Below, piece by piece: positions 1 to 8,431 of a stretch of 32,115 nt of DNA. The DNA comes from Odoribacter sp. OttesenSCG-928-L07 (GTDB lineage Bacteria; Bacteroidota; Bacteroidia; Bacteroidales; BM520). How positions within the stretch are numbered: the first letter of the stretch is position 1; every line of letters begins with the position of its first letter. Location of the stretch: NCBI GenBank assembly GCA_030265965.1, contig JAJDHA010000012.1, positions 1-32,115 of the forward strand, read 5' to 3'. Made by a program: the position numbers and the translations under genes. The notes below the pieces were generated by a model that saw only the letters and a list, made by a program, of their open reading frames with translations, was not told the origin of the DNA and ran no database searches.

Positions 1-20
1 ATTCTCCTCTTCTCCATTCC

Positions 21-539
21 TCAGCTCTTTATTAAATAAACCTTTTCATAAAGCACATCGCGTATTGTTTCAAACTCGCTTTCTGTCAGTTTCTTGCTTG
101 ACATAATATGTTGTTGCATTACAAATTCTTTGGTTTGATATGATGGTTGCATATAATGGTATTCGTTGAAGTGCATGCCGTGACGTTCGTAGAATTTGAT
201 TCGACGAATAGAAATTTCGTTGTCTGGAACTTCCACTTCTAACACTATTAATTTGTTTGTGAGTGAAAAGAAAATGTTAAGAAACTCCCCTCCTATTCCA
301 CCGCTTCTCATATTTGGACTAACTGCAAAATGTTCTATATGAATAAAATCATCAAACTCCCAGTAACCAATTATTCCACAGTTCTCATCGTTTATAGTGA
401 TAATATTAAATTTATATTCCGGAGATTTTCTGGAAATTAATTCATCAAAATCGGGTCTTTCTTCTTCAGGAAAAGAACTTTCAATTAGGTTCTTTGCGAA
501 TGTGCGCTGATTGTTTGTGTAGTTTGTAAGTTTTATCAT
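21..539 (-). CDS. GNAT-family N-acetyltransferase
   Basis: A 172-residue single-domain protein of the usual length for the GCN5-related N-acetyltransferase fold, which moves an acetyl group from acetyl-CoA to an amine. The core is visible: a strand with a hydrophobic/acidic pattern (GIIGYWEFDDFIHIEHFAVS), then the acetyl-CoA pyrophosphate-binding loop RSGGIGGEFL around residues 78-87, then a strand and the IKFYERHGM segment typical of motif B. The substrate cannot be told from sequence. There is no signal peptide, so it should be cytoplasmic. The start is an ATG at 539. It lies downstream of the ygiQ-like gene on the same strand but is separated by about 150 bp holding a hairpin repeat, and no TAnnTTTG element is seen in front of it. 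Family assignment is good, function open. Confidence 0.85.
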   Translation of the reverse strand: MIKLTNYTNNQRTFAKNLIESSFPEEERPDFDELISRKSPEYKFNIITINDENCGIIGYWEFDDFIHIEHFAVSPNMRSGGIGGEFLNIFFSLTNKLIVLEVEVPDNEISIRRIKFYERHGMHFNEYHYMQPSYQTKEFVMQQHIMSSKKLTESEFETIRDVLYEKVYLIKS

Positions 540-553
540 TGGTTGAATTTGTT

Positions 554-570
554 TGATGGACAGAATGACA
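554..570 (+). repeat. dispersed intergenic 17-bp repeat, copy 1
   Basis: The 17 bases TGATGGACAGAATGACA recur exactly at 11304-11320. A near copy lies on the other strand at 10878-10892 and a degenerate one around 10797-10810. The flank GAATTTTCAGGATTAACAG also resembles the flank of the second copy. All copies are outside genes. Function unknown. Confidence 0.7.
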
Positions 571-610
571 GAATTTTCAGGATTAACAGATTTTTTCGAT
601 ATATTTTTAT

Positions 611-689
611 GGATTACTTCGTTGTTTGCTCCTCGTAATGATACGCTAAATAAGATAATTACATCATTGTGAGCGAGGCTAAGTAATCC
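611..689. repeat. REP/MITE-like imperfect inverted repeat
   Basis: The ends GGATTACTT (611-619) and AAGTAATCC (681-689) are perfect 9-bp complements. Inside, GCTC and AATGAT-type blocks also pair imperfectly, giving a long hairpin. The right arm (TCATTGTGAGCGAGGCTAAG) resembles the family of intergenic palindromes reading roughly TCATTGCGAGCGAAGCGAAG that is scattered through many bacterial genomes. It fills most of the gap between the ygiQ stop and the GNAT start and may also end ygiQ transcription. The resemblance is from memory, not from a search. Confidence 0.65.
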
Positions 690-693
690 AGAA

Positions 694-2535
694 TTATTTG
701 TTGTAAAGCTTCTGTATTAAATCTTTTCTATTGTTTCGGTTTAATATATTGATAATCTCACGTTTATTTTCTGCTTGATGCCAGAAAAGAAATAGATTTT
801 GTTGCTTTTTATCCTGAATGCTTCGTGCAGTATAAACTCTATTTTGTGTATAAGGATTGATTCCGGTATAATAAATAGTTGTAGATAAGGTCATTGGTGT
901 TGGTGTAAATGTTTGAACTTGCTCGGGATGATAATGTATTCTTTTGGTTTCTATTGCCAACTCTGCCATATCATTAATTGTACATCCAGGATGAGCGGAA
1001 ATAAAATATGGAATCAACTGATATTTAAGATTATTATCTCTGCATATTTTTTCAAATAAACTGTTAAATTGATTGTAAAGTTTAAATGATGGTTTGCGCA
1101 TTGTTTTTAAAACATCGTCGCTACAATGTTCAGGAGCAACTTTTAATCTTCCGCCTGTATGGTGCTGAATAACTTTTTTTGCATATTCATAAACCTTATA
1201 TTCCTTTGCTTTCTCATTGTCTTTCGGAAAAAACATATCATATCTGATACCACTGCCAATAAAAATATGTTTTACTTTTGAGAACTTCTTAACCTCAGAA
1301 TAAAGCTGTAACATTGGTTCATGGTCGAAATTTAAGTTCACACAAATTTCCGGATAAATGCAACTTGCTTTTCTACACTTTTTACATTTTTGGATATCAA
1401 TACCTTGCATTCTATACATATTTGCAGAAGGTCCGCCAAGATCACTGATTGTTCCGCCAAAGTCCGGCATATTAGAAATAATATCGACTTCATTTAGAAT
1501 AGATTCTTTCGAGCGTGAGCTAACAAACTTACCTTGATGTGCTGATATTGTGCAAAATGAACATCCGCCAAAACATCCTCGGTGAATGTTAATTGAATTT
1601 TTAATCATGTTAAATGCCGGAATATCACCACGCTTTAGATATTTGGGATGAGGACTGCGCAAAAACGGAAGTTCGTAAACCGCATCTAATTCCTGAGTGT
1701 TTAATGGTTCGTTTTGTCCGGTAATTACTACATAATTTTCATCATATTTTTCAATTAATGTTTTGCCAGAATACAAATTTGAGTTTTCCTCAATAATTTT
1801 AAAGTTTGCAGCAAATTTACTTTTGCTTTTTAATTGTTCTTCATGCGAATTTAATTCAATAAAATTTACTGATGACAAATTTTTATTATCATTCAAAATA
1901 AATCCTATCTGATTAATATTCAATAAAGCATTATGATTAATATTATCTGTCAGCAAAGCATCAGTGCCATTTTCCTGCATAAACTTTAAAACATCAACAA
2001 TTGGTTTTTCTCCCATTCCATAAACAAGAAGATCAGCTTTGCTATCGATTAAAATAGATTTTTTTAGAGAATCTGACCAATAATCGTAATGAGTAAATCT
2101 CCTCATAGAAGCTTCTATTCCTCCGAGAATTACAGGAACATCCGGATATAATTTTTTTAAAATATTAGAATAAACAACAGAAGCGTAATCGGGACGAAAG
2201 CCTGCTTTACCTCCGGGTGTGTATGCATCATCAGAGCGAAGTCTTTTATTTGCTGTATATCTGTTTAACATTGAATCCATATTTCCTGCAGTAACGCCAA
2301 AGAAATATTTCGGTTTCCCCAACTTTTTGAAATCACGCAAATCGTCTTGCCAATTGGGTTGCGGAAGAATTGCAACTTTATAGCCATGACTTTCAATAAC
2401 TCTTCCGATAACAGCTGCGCCAAAAGACGGATGATCGACGTATGCATCACCTGTAACAATAATAATATCAGCTTGTTTCCAAGCTAATTTATTCATTTCT
2501 TCTTTTGTTATCGGTAAAAAGTTAGTAGATTTCAT
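694..2535 (-). CDS. YgiQ-family radical SAM protein
   Basis: A 613-residue protein of the YgiQ family (UPF0313), radical S-adenosylmethionine enzymes of unsettled function. The N-terminal part (about 20-250) holds the cobalamin-binding-like fold with a conserved GGIEASMRRFTHYDYWSD segment. The radical SAM core follows, with the CxxxCxxC cluster motif CFGGCSFC at C321, C325 and C328. A second cysteine set at C384, C387, C392 and C398 (KASCIYPEIC) is, as far as I recall, a family feature and may bind another metal. The C-terminal region carries HPGCTINDM and QVQTFTPTPMT blocks also typical of YgiQ. The start ATG at 2535 lies just downstream of a TACTTTTG -7 element, so the leader is very short. 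It is divergent from glmS. Family is clear; the reaction is not known. Confidence 0.93.
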   Translation of the reverse strand: MKSTNFLPITKEEMNKLAWKQADIIIVTGDAYVDHPSFGAAVIGRVIESHGYKVAILPQPNWQDDLRDFKKLGKPKYFFGVTAGNMDSMLNRYTANKRLRSDDAYTPGGKAGFRPDYASVVYSNILKKLYPDVPVILGGIEASMRRFTHYDYWSDSLKKSILIDSKADLLVYGMGEKPIVDVLKFMQENGTDALLTDNINHNALLNINQIGFILNDNKNLSSVNFIELNSHEEQLKSKSKFAANFKIIEENSNLYSGKTLIEKYDENYVVITGQNEPLNTQELDAVYELPFLRSPHPKYLKRGDIPAFNMIKNSINIHRGCFGGCSFCTISAHQGKFVSSRSKESILNEVDIISNMPDFGGTISDLGGPSANMYRMQGIDIQKCKKCRKASCIYPEICVNLNFDHEPMLQLYSEVKKFSKVKHIFIGSGIRYDMFFPKDNEKAKEYKVYEYAKKVIQHHTGGRLKVAPEHCSDDVLKTMRKPSFKLYNQFNSLFEKICRDNNLKYQLIPYFISAHPGCTINDMAELAIETKRIHYHPEQVQTFTPTPMTLSTTIYYTGINPYTQNRVYTARSIQDKKQQNLFLFWHQAENKREIINILNRNNRKDLIQKLYNK

Positions 2536-2541
2536 GATTTT

Positions 2542-2575
2542 TTTGCAAAAGTACGAATTTTTTGAAGTATTTTTG
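2542..2575 (+). promoter_or_regulatory. glmS promoter (-33 and -7 elements)
   Basis: The -7 element TATTTTTG is at 2568-2575 and a TTTG that could serve as -33 is at 2542-2545, 22 bp away (the usual spacing is about 19-21). This predicts a start roughly 15-20 bases before the glmS ATG. The 63-bp gap is too short for a glmS ribozyme. Confidence 0.5.
2546..2553 (-). promoter_or_regulatory. -7 promoter element for the ygiQ-like gene
   Basis: Reads TACTTTTG on the minus strand, an exact match to the Bacteroidota TAnnTTTG element, ending 10 bases before the ATG at 2535. No well-spaced -33 TTG is seen. The transcript would be nearly leaderless. Confidence 0.5.
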
Positions 2576-2598
2576 TGCTTTCAAAAAATTAAGACAAG

Positions 2599-4443
2599 AT
2601 GTGTGGAATAGTAGGTTATGTAGGAAAACGTGATGCTTATGAAATTTTAATTAAAGGATTACATAGACTGGAATATAGAGGTTATGACAGCGCAGGGATA
2701 GCGTTGATAAGTGATAACAATGATTTAGTTGTATATAAAACAAAGGGCAAGGTAATTAATTTAGAAAATCATACTGCCGATTTGAATCGTAGTGGTAAAA
2801 TCGGAATAGCTCATACACGTTGGGCTACTCATGGTGAGCCTAACGATATAAATGCTCATCCTCACTTTTCGGGCTCAAAATCTTTGGCGCTAATTCATAA
2901 TGGAATTATCGAAAACTACAAACCTCTTAAAGAAGAATTAATTGCACAAGGCAAAACATTTGTTAGTGATACTGATACTGAAGTTTTAATTCAACTTATT
3001 GAGTACATTCAAGAGTCACATAATTGCGATTTATTCACTGCTGTTCAAATGGCATTAAACAGTGTTGTTGGCGCTTATGCAATTGCAATAATTAACAAAA
3101 ATGATCCTGAGACAATGATAGTTGCTCGAAAAGGCAGTCCGCTTATTATTGGAATCGGTGAAGATGATTTCTTTATCGGTTCGGATGCAACACCAATTGT
3201 TGAATATACAGATAAAGTAATTTATTTGGAGGAAGAACAAATTGCTAAAATTAATTTGAAAGAAGGTTTAAAGATTACTGATTTAAAGAATATTGAAACC
3301 ACTCCAATAATTAATAAATTAAACATAAACATTAGTCAATTAGAAAAAGCCGGTTACGAACATTTTATGCTTAAAGAAATATTTGAACAACCGGAATCGC
3401 TTATAAATACTTTAAAAGGAAGATTGAAAATTGACACTAAGGAAGTTAAACTTTCAGGAATTATTGATAATGTTGAAAAATTTCGGAAAGCAAGACGAAT
3501 TATCATCTGTGCATGTGGAACTTCGTGGCATGCTGCATTAATCGGGAAATATATCATTGAAGAACTCGCGAGAATTCCTGTTGAAGTTGAATATTCTTCT
3601 GAATTTAGATATCGTAATCCGATAATTTACGATGATGATATTGTAATTGCCATTTCTCAATCTGGTGAAACCGCCGATACTCTTGCTGCAATTGTACTTG
3701 CTAAGTCTAAAGGAGCTTTTTTGTTTGGGATTTGCAATGTTGTTGGTTCTTCAATTCCTCGAGCAACACATTCAGGTGCATACACACATGTTGGACCTGA
3801 GATTGGCGTTGCATCTACAAAAGCATTTACTGCTCAGTTATCTACTTTATTTCTTATTGCTCTTTCCATAGCACACGAAAGAAAAACAATTAGCAATGAA
3901 TATTTTGAAAGTTTAGTTGATGAATTACAAACAATTCCTGATAAGATTAGAGAAATTTTAAAGTTGAATGAACAAATTAAGAATTTTGCAAAAACTTTTA
4001 CTTATGCAAAGAATTTCATTTATTTAGGTAGAGGTTATAATTATCCTGTAGCATTAGAAGGTGCGTTAAAATTAAAAGAAATTTCGTATATACATGCTGA
4101 AGGTTATCCTGCAGCAGAAATGAAACATGGTCCAATTGCTTTGATTGATGAAGAATTGCCAGTTGTTGTTATAGCCACTAAAAATGGGAATTATGATAAG
4201 ATTGTAAGTAATATTGAAGAAATAAAAGCACGGAAAGGTTATGTAATATCTATTGTTACTAAGGGCGATACTCAAGTAAAAAATATTTCAAATTTTTCAT
4301 TCGAAATTCCTGATACAGCAGATTGTTTCGTTCCAATTTTATCTGTAATTCCTTTACAATTATTATCATACCATATTGCAACAGCAAAGAATAGAGATGT
4401 TGATCAACCGAGAAATTTAGCGAAATCTGTTACGGTTGAGTAA
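2599..4443 (+). CDS. glmS: glutamine--fructose-6-phosphate aminotransferase (isomerizing)
   Basis: Full-length GlmS (614 aa), which makes glucosamine-6-phosphate from fructose-6-phosphate and glutamine, the first step to UDP-GlcNAc for peptidoglycan and surface sugars. The N-terminal glutaminase domain starts MCGIVGYVG, with Cys2 as the nucleophile after Met removal. Further typical blocks are LEYRGYDSAG, HTRWATHG and the HNGIIENY loop. Two SIS sugar-isomerase domains follow, with ACGTS at 305-309 and SQSGET at 353-358. The C-terminal tail DQPRNLAKSVTVE carries the conserved Lys (K609) used for the sugar. It has its own promoter, divergent from the ygiQ-like gene. Its 3' end overlaps the convergent M20 gene by 14 bp. 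Confidence 0.98.
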   Translation: MCGIVGYVGKRDAYEILIKGLHRLEYRGYDSAGIALISDNNDLVVYKTKGKVINLENHTADLNRSGKIGIAHTRWATHGEPNDINAHPHFSGSKSLALIHNGIIENYKPLKEELIAQGKTFVSDTDTEVLIQLIEYIQESHNCDLFTAVQMALNSVVGAYAIAIINKNDPETMIVARKGSPLIIGIGEDDFFIGSDATPIVEYTDKVIYLEEEQIAKINLKEGLKITDLKNIETTPIINKLNINISQLEKAGYEHFMLKEIFEQPESLINTLKGRLKIDTKEVKLSGIIDNVEKFRKARRIIICACGTSWHAALIGKYIIEELARIPVEVEYSSEFRYRNPIIYDDDIVIAISQSGETADTLAAIVLAKSKGAFLFGICNVVGSSIPRATHSGAYTHVGPEIGVASTKAFTAQLSTLFLIALSIAHERKTISNEYFESLVDELQTIPDKIREILKLNEQIKNFAKTFTYAKNFIYLGRGYNYPVALEGALKLKEISYIHAEGYPAAEMKHGPIALIDEELPVVVIATKNGNYDKIVSNIEEIKARKGYVISIVTKGDTQVKNISNFSFEIPDTADCFVPILSVIPLQLLSYHIATAKNRDVDQPRNLAKSVTVE

Positions 4444-5647
4444 TGAATGTAAAAGGTTTAAAGTTTGAGGTAAACAATATTTCTGTTAGTATTTTTATTC
4501 CAATTAACATACAATTTTCATCAGGATTAAAAGTATCGCTATGTAATTTAGTATTTGAATTACAACCAAGACGGAAATAACACGATGGAATCTGTTCTGC
4601 AATAAAAGCAAAATCATCGGAAGTTAATCTATGAGGAATCTCTATAACATTTTCTTTTGATAAGATGTTTAATGCAACATTTTTTACAAAATTGCAAATT
4701 TTTTCATCGTTGAAAATTGCAGGATATCCGTATCTTATTTCAATATTGCACTCTCCCCCATTCTTTTGCGTAATATCAGTTGTAATATTACAAATTTTAT
4801 CATGCAAATATTTCCTATCATTTTCATTGAATGCTCGCACAGTTCCTTTGAGATTAACAATGTTAGGAACGACATTAGTTGCACCGTCAGCAATAAAACT
4901 TCCGAATGAAACAATTCCTAAATTCTCTAAAGGTGACTTTTGAGATTTTAATGATGCAATATTTATCGAATTATTAAGTTTATCAATTTCCAAAAATATT
5001 TCAGAAGCAATTTTAATAGGATTAATAATATTATCAGGAATTGCGGCATGTCCTCCTTTGCCAATAATTTCAATATAAATTTCATCACTTGAAGCCATAA
5101 AAGCTCCATTATGAATTCCAATCTTTCCGGTATTTATTTCCGGACTTACGTGTAAAGCAAAAGCTGCATTATATTTTTTATTTTGATAGAAGTTAGATTC
5201 TACAAATTGTTTTGCTCCTCCGGGAGAAAGCTCTTCACCCGATTGAAATAGAATTGTTAGATTACATTTTAATTCATCCTTAAATTTTGCAATAATCTTT
5301 GCTAATGCCAAAAGGATTGTCGTATGAATATCATGTCCGCAAGCGTGCATAATACCTTTATTCTCAGAAGAAAAACTCACTCCGCTTTTTTCTTCTATTG
5401 GTAAAGCATCAATATCAGCGCGCAATAGATAATAAGGATATTTATCATTAATATTTATATCACAAACAACAGAAAAGTAATCTTCAACACGAATTGGGTT
5501 AAAAGCTAAATCTTTCAAATAATTAATAATGAATGAAGATGTCTTTTCTTCCTGAAAAGATAATTCTGGAAACTTGTGAAAGTTACGACGAATTTGAATT
5601 ATTTCAGGAATTATTTCTTCAATATATTTTTCAATTTTTTCATTCAT
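4430..5647 (-). CDS. M20-family amidohydrolase (N-acyl-amino-acid/hippurate hydrolase type)
   Basis: A 405-residue metallohydrolase of peptidase family M20D, related to N-acyl-L-amino-acid and hippurate hydrolases, which cleave the acyl or amide bond of small N-acylated amino acids. Visible motifs are LLRADIDALPIEE (about 74-86), the metal-binding HACGHDIH (101-108, with the Cys typical of M20D), SGEELSPGGA with the catalytic Glu pair E138/E139, and H166 in ALHVSPE. The dimerisation lid sits around 180-300, and a late LHSD supplies the last His ligand. No signal peptide is seen, so it should be cytoplasmic. It is the last gene of the M1/patatin/lipoprotein operon: its ATG follows the lipoprotein stop by one base. 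This suggests it processes small acylated products from the surface enzymes (inference). The exact substrate is unknown. Confidence 0.92.
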   Translation of the reverse strand: MNEKIEKYIEEIIPEIIQIRRNFHKFPELSFQEEKTSSFIINYLKDLAFNPIRVEDYFSVVCDININDKYPYYLLRADIDALPIEEKSGVSFSSENKGIMHACGHDIHTTILLALAKIIAKFKDELKCNLTILFQSGEELSPGGAKQFVESNFYQNKKYNAAFALHVSPEINTGKIGIHNGAFMASSDEIYIEIIGKGGHAAIPDNIINPIKIASEIFLEIDKLNNSINIASLKSQKSPLENLGIVSFGSFIADGATNVVPNIVNLKGTVRAFNENDRKYLHDKICNITTDITQKNGGECNIEIRYGYPAIFNDEKICNFVKNVALNILSKENVIEIPHRLTSDDFAFIAEQIPSCYFRLGCNSNTKLHSDTFNPDENCMLIGIKILTEILFTSNFKPFTFITQP

Positions 5648-5648
5648 A

Positions 5649-6158
5649 TTATTTGAGGATAATTAATGGCGTTTCAACAATGTTGCTTGTATGTAACTCT
5701 CGATCAACTAATTGTATTGAGAACATTATGGTATCAAAAGTTGAAAATGGATTTAAGAATGATATTGTATCATAAATAGTTCCTTTAATATTCTTATTTG
5801 TTCCTGCAGGGGTAATATTAGGAATTCTTGAATTGAAATTAATAAATTGATTATCATCCGGACTAAGTACTTGTGTTAAAGTTCCGTTTTGCATTTCAAA
5901 ATAATCAACAAATAAGTTATTATTATAGGGATCTGTATATGGCGGCAAAGTATCACCTTCATCTAAACCTATATCACCGTCACCATCAGTAAAATCAATA
6001 ATGAGAATGCATTTTGTGATTACATCACCCTCTTTTACTAATTTACAATCGTTAAATGTAATTTTAGGTTCAATAGGATATTGTTCGCGTCCGTTACAAG
6101 ATTGCAAAATTATTAAACACAAGATGCCGATCCATAATATATTTTTCATTTTATTCAT
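5649..6158 (-). CDS. small lipoprotein with DGDGD motif
   Basis: A predicted lipoprotein of about 170 residues. An in-frame TTG further upstream would give a longer product overlapping the patatin gene, but the ATG at 6158 (or the one at 6149) places a proper lipobox signal at the N terminus: NILWIGILCLIILQSCNG, with the Cys as lipidation site. The mature part contains DFTDGDGDIGLDEGD, an Asp/Gly-rich loop that resembles calcium-binding loops. I recall this phrase from uncharacterised Bacteroidota lipoproteins. The rest is predicted mostly beta. It lies about 37 bp after the patatin gene and one base before the M20 gene, so it is co-transcribed with both. Its function is unknown; an accessory or anchoring role for the neighbouring outer-membrane enzyme is only a guess. 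Confidence 0.8.
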   Translation of the reverse strand: MNKMKNILWIGILCLIILQSCNGREQYPIEPKITFNDCKLVKEGDVITKCILIIDFTDGDGDIGLDEGDTLPPYTDPYNNNLFVDYFEMQNGTLTQVLSPDDNQFINFNSRIPNITPAGTNKNIKGTIYDTISFLNPFSTFDTIMFSIQLVDRELHTSNIVETPLIILK

Positions 6159-6195
6159 ATTTTCGAAATTTATGTAATTGTTAAGTATGTTATTA

Positions 6196-8418
6196 TTAAG
6201 GATTAATAAAGTTTCCAATACTTAAATAAAACTCCAATCCTCTTTTATTTAATGATTTATTTAATGATAATTTAATTGGGAAGTTCGATATTTTCAATCC
6301 ATATGACAAGCCAATATATGAATAAATATTTTCAAAATCAATAAATTCTGTTTTAATATCATTATGCACCGATGCTGCTCCAAAAGTTAAAATCAGATAA
6401 TGTCTTTTTAGAAAATTAAATTGCAAATCTTCTTTGAAATGAACTAAATTATTACCTGATAATTGCATATGTTTAAAACCTGCAAAAGGAATCATATTCA
6501 TAAAAGGTTGTGAATCGTAGCTGCCGAGATAATATTGATATGGGAAGAAATTTTCATTAAAAAGACTAATTCCAATATCGATATAAGTATTATAAGTTAG
6601 GTCGAAATGTTTATATTTATTTGTAAATGAGAAGCAAGAGTTAAATGTATTTATCATAAAAGGTTTAATGCTATTTCTTGAAAAATCAGCGAAAATACCT
6701 TTACCCTCATATTGTATTCTTGCGCCTTTCTTTGGAAAAGCATCATTATCCAAAGTATTCATTCTAAACTTGAAATACCCTGTTAAGCATAGATTTCCTA
6801 AATTAAAAATATCAGCAGCAGAAACTCTAACTACTCTTGAGAAAGTTTCGAATTGAGTGCCTATTTTAATAAATGAGTTTATTGATGTATTAAACTTTAG
6901 AAACAAATCGGTAGAAGTATTTAACAATACATATTTTCCGGCAGGAAATCCTTCTTTATAAGTGAAGTAAGGTAAGGTATAAACATTTAGTGAAACGCCA
7001 GGTTGAAATTTCTTTTTTGTTGCAAAAAGATAAGTTGAGTAAAGATATGGGTAAGAGCTTAAACCTAAATCTAAAGTGAAATAAGAACCTTTTACATATC
7101 CGCCAATATTTCTAAATGTAGTATTAAACATTAAGGTTGCAAATTTTTCTTTTGTGAAATTAAATCCCAAACTTACAGTGTTTAAAGACATTTCTTCAAA
7201 ACGCAAAACCATACTGGCACCTTCTTTTCCGGGTAAAAGTTGGTAAGTAACATATTTAAAGAAGAAAGTTCCTCGAAGATTTTCTAATGTTTCTTCAATC
7301 TTATCTAACTTAACATAACCCGGTACTTTAAAAGTAAAGCAATTATTAATAGCATTAGGATTAGTTTTTATTAATCCGGTCATCATCAATGATTCAACAT
7401 AAATAGAATCCAAAGGACGAGTATCTAAGTATTTAAAAGGTTCGCAACCAAGATTTCTTAATGAATCGGCAAGATATTGTAATTCATCATATTTTTCTTC
7501 AGCAGCAACTTTTCCTCTTCGGATTATCTCTTGATTTTGAGCAAAACTACCCGTGTTTAGACCTGTAACATCCGGTCGTATAAGCAAATCAACCGAGGAT
7601 CGACTTTCTAAGTTTGATTTATAACGATTCATATCCATAAACTGATTCATTACATCAAAAACAGTTTTAATAGAATCAGGATCACGCATATCACTTTGAA
7701 CATCTAAGCCTAAAATTGTTCTAACCCCTTTTGCTTTCAAGTTTGCAGCAGGGAAATTATTAATAAATCCGCCATCAATATATTTTTGGTTATCAATATC
7801 TTTTGGTATTAATGCAATTGGAATAGACATACTTGCTTTAATTGCGTCAGGAAAATAGCCTTTTGTTAATTCAACAGGTTCGCCGCTTTCCAAGTCAATT
7901 GCAATACAAAAAAATGGTGTAGGTAATTTGCTGAAATCATCAATCATAAAATACGGACTATACAATCGAGTGAAAAGGTCTTCAACACGTTGCCCGCTAA
8001 GAAGTCCGGAAGGAATTCTCACATTAAAACTCGAATCAAGAGGTAAAGTTAAAAAGTAATTTGTTCTAACATTTTTTTCATAAAATGATAAATTATCAGA
8101 GCTAACTCTATTCCCAAGTAAATGCATCCAATCCATATTGGTAGCAATTTCTTCAAGATATTCAGGAGTATAACCTATTGCTATCATTCCTCCGATAATA
8201 CTACCAATACTCGTTCCTGAGATATATTGAATTGGCATTCCGGTTTTATTAATAACTTCGAGCATACCAATGTAAGCCAATCCTTTAGCACCTCCGCCAC
8301 TAAAAGTAACCCCAACCGTTTTATCGTCGCATTGTTGTCCGAATGATTGCATACCCAAATTAAGTAAACCCAAGATTACAAGAACAAATATTATAATATT
8401 TTGTCGTTTGTGAGACAT
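6196..8418 (-). CDS. patatin-like phospholipase with C-terminal outer-membrane beta-barrel
   Basis: A 740-residue protein with a signal peptide (hydrophobic 8-25, ending SFGQ) and an N-terminal patatin domain. This domain has the oxyanion loop GGGAKG at 41-46, the nucleophile elbow GTSIG with Ser70, and the catalytic Asp in DGG at 215-217; all catalytic parts are present. After about residue 320 comes a short POTRA-like stretch (VPGYVKLDKIEETLENLRG). It is followed by a long series of alternating aromatic/hydrophobic strands with turns (about 400-740), which looks like a BamA/TamA-type 16-strand barrel, as in the PlpD/type Vd class. It is probably a lipid acyl hydrolase held or exported at the outer membrane. 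It starts 13 bp after the M1 peptidase stop, so it belongs to that operon. The patatin domain is certain; the barrel architecture is inferred from strand pattern and length. Confidence 0.9.
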   Translation of the reverse strand: MSHKRQNIIIFVLVILGLLNLGMQSFGQQCDDKTVGVTFSGGGAKGLAYIGMLEVINKTGMPIQYISGTSIGSIIGGMIAIGYTPEYLEEIATNMDWMHLLGNRVSSDNLSFYEKNVRTNYFLTLPLDSSFNVRIPSGLLSGQRVEDLFTRLYSPYFMIDDFSKLPTPFFCIAIDLESGEPVELTKGYFPDAIKASMSIPIALIPKDIDNQKYIDGGFINNFPAANLKAKGVRTILGLDVQSDMRDPDSIKTVFDVMNQFMDMNRYKSNLESRSSVDLLIRPDVTGLNTGSFAQNQEIIRRGKVAAEEKYDELQYLADSLRNLGCEPFKYLDTRPLDSIYVESLMMTGLIKTNPNAINNCFTFKVPGYVKLDKIEETLENLRGTFFFKYVTYQLLPGKEGASMVLRFEEMSLNTVSLGFNFTKEKFATLMFNTTFRNIGGYVKGSYFTLDLGLSSYPYLYSTYLFATKKKFQPGVSLNVYTLPYFTYKEGFPAGKYVLLNTSTDLFLKFNTSINSFIKIGTQFETFSRVVRVSAADIFNLGNLCLTGYFKFRMNTLDNDAFPKKGARIQYEGKGIFADFSRNSIKPFMINTFNSCFSFTNKYKHFDLTYNTYIDIGISLFNENFFPYQYYLGSYDSQPFMNMIPFAGFKHMQLSGNNLVHFKEDLQFNFLKRHYLILTFGAASVHNDIKTEFIDFENIYSYIGLSYGLKISNFPIKLSLNKSLNKRGLEFYLSIGNFINP

Positions 8419-8431
8419 AATCAGATTAAGA

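Noticed and set aside
2536-2598. glmS ribozyme or riboswitch upstream of glmS
   Set aside because: The gap is only 63 bp, is filled by divergent promoter elements, and shows none of the ribozyme core. The ribozyme is a feature of Gram-positive bacteria.
6159-6218. Upstream extension of the lipoprotein gene into the patatin gene from a TTG at 6218
   Set aside because: It would bury the lipobox signal behind 20 or more polar residues; the ATG at 6158 or 6149 gives a standard lipoprotein signal.
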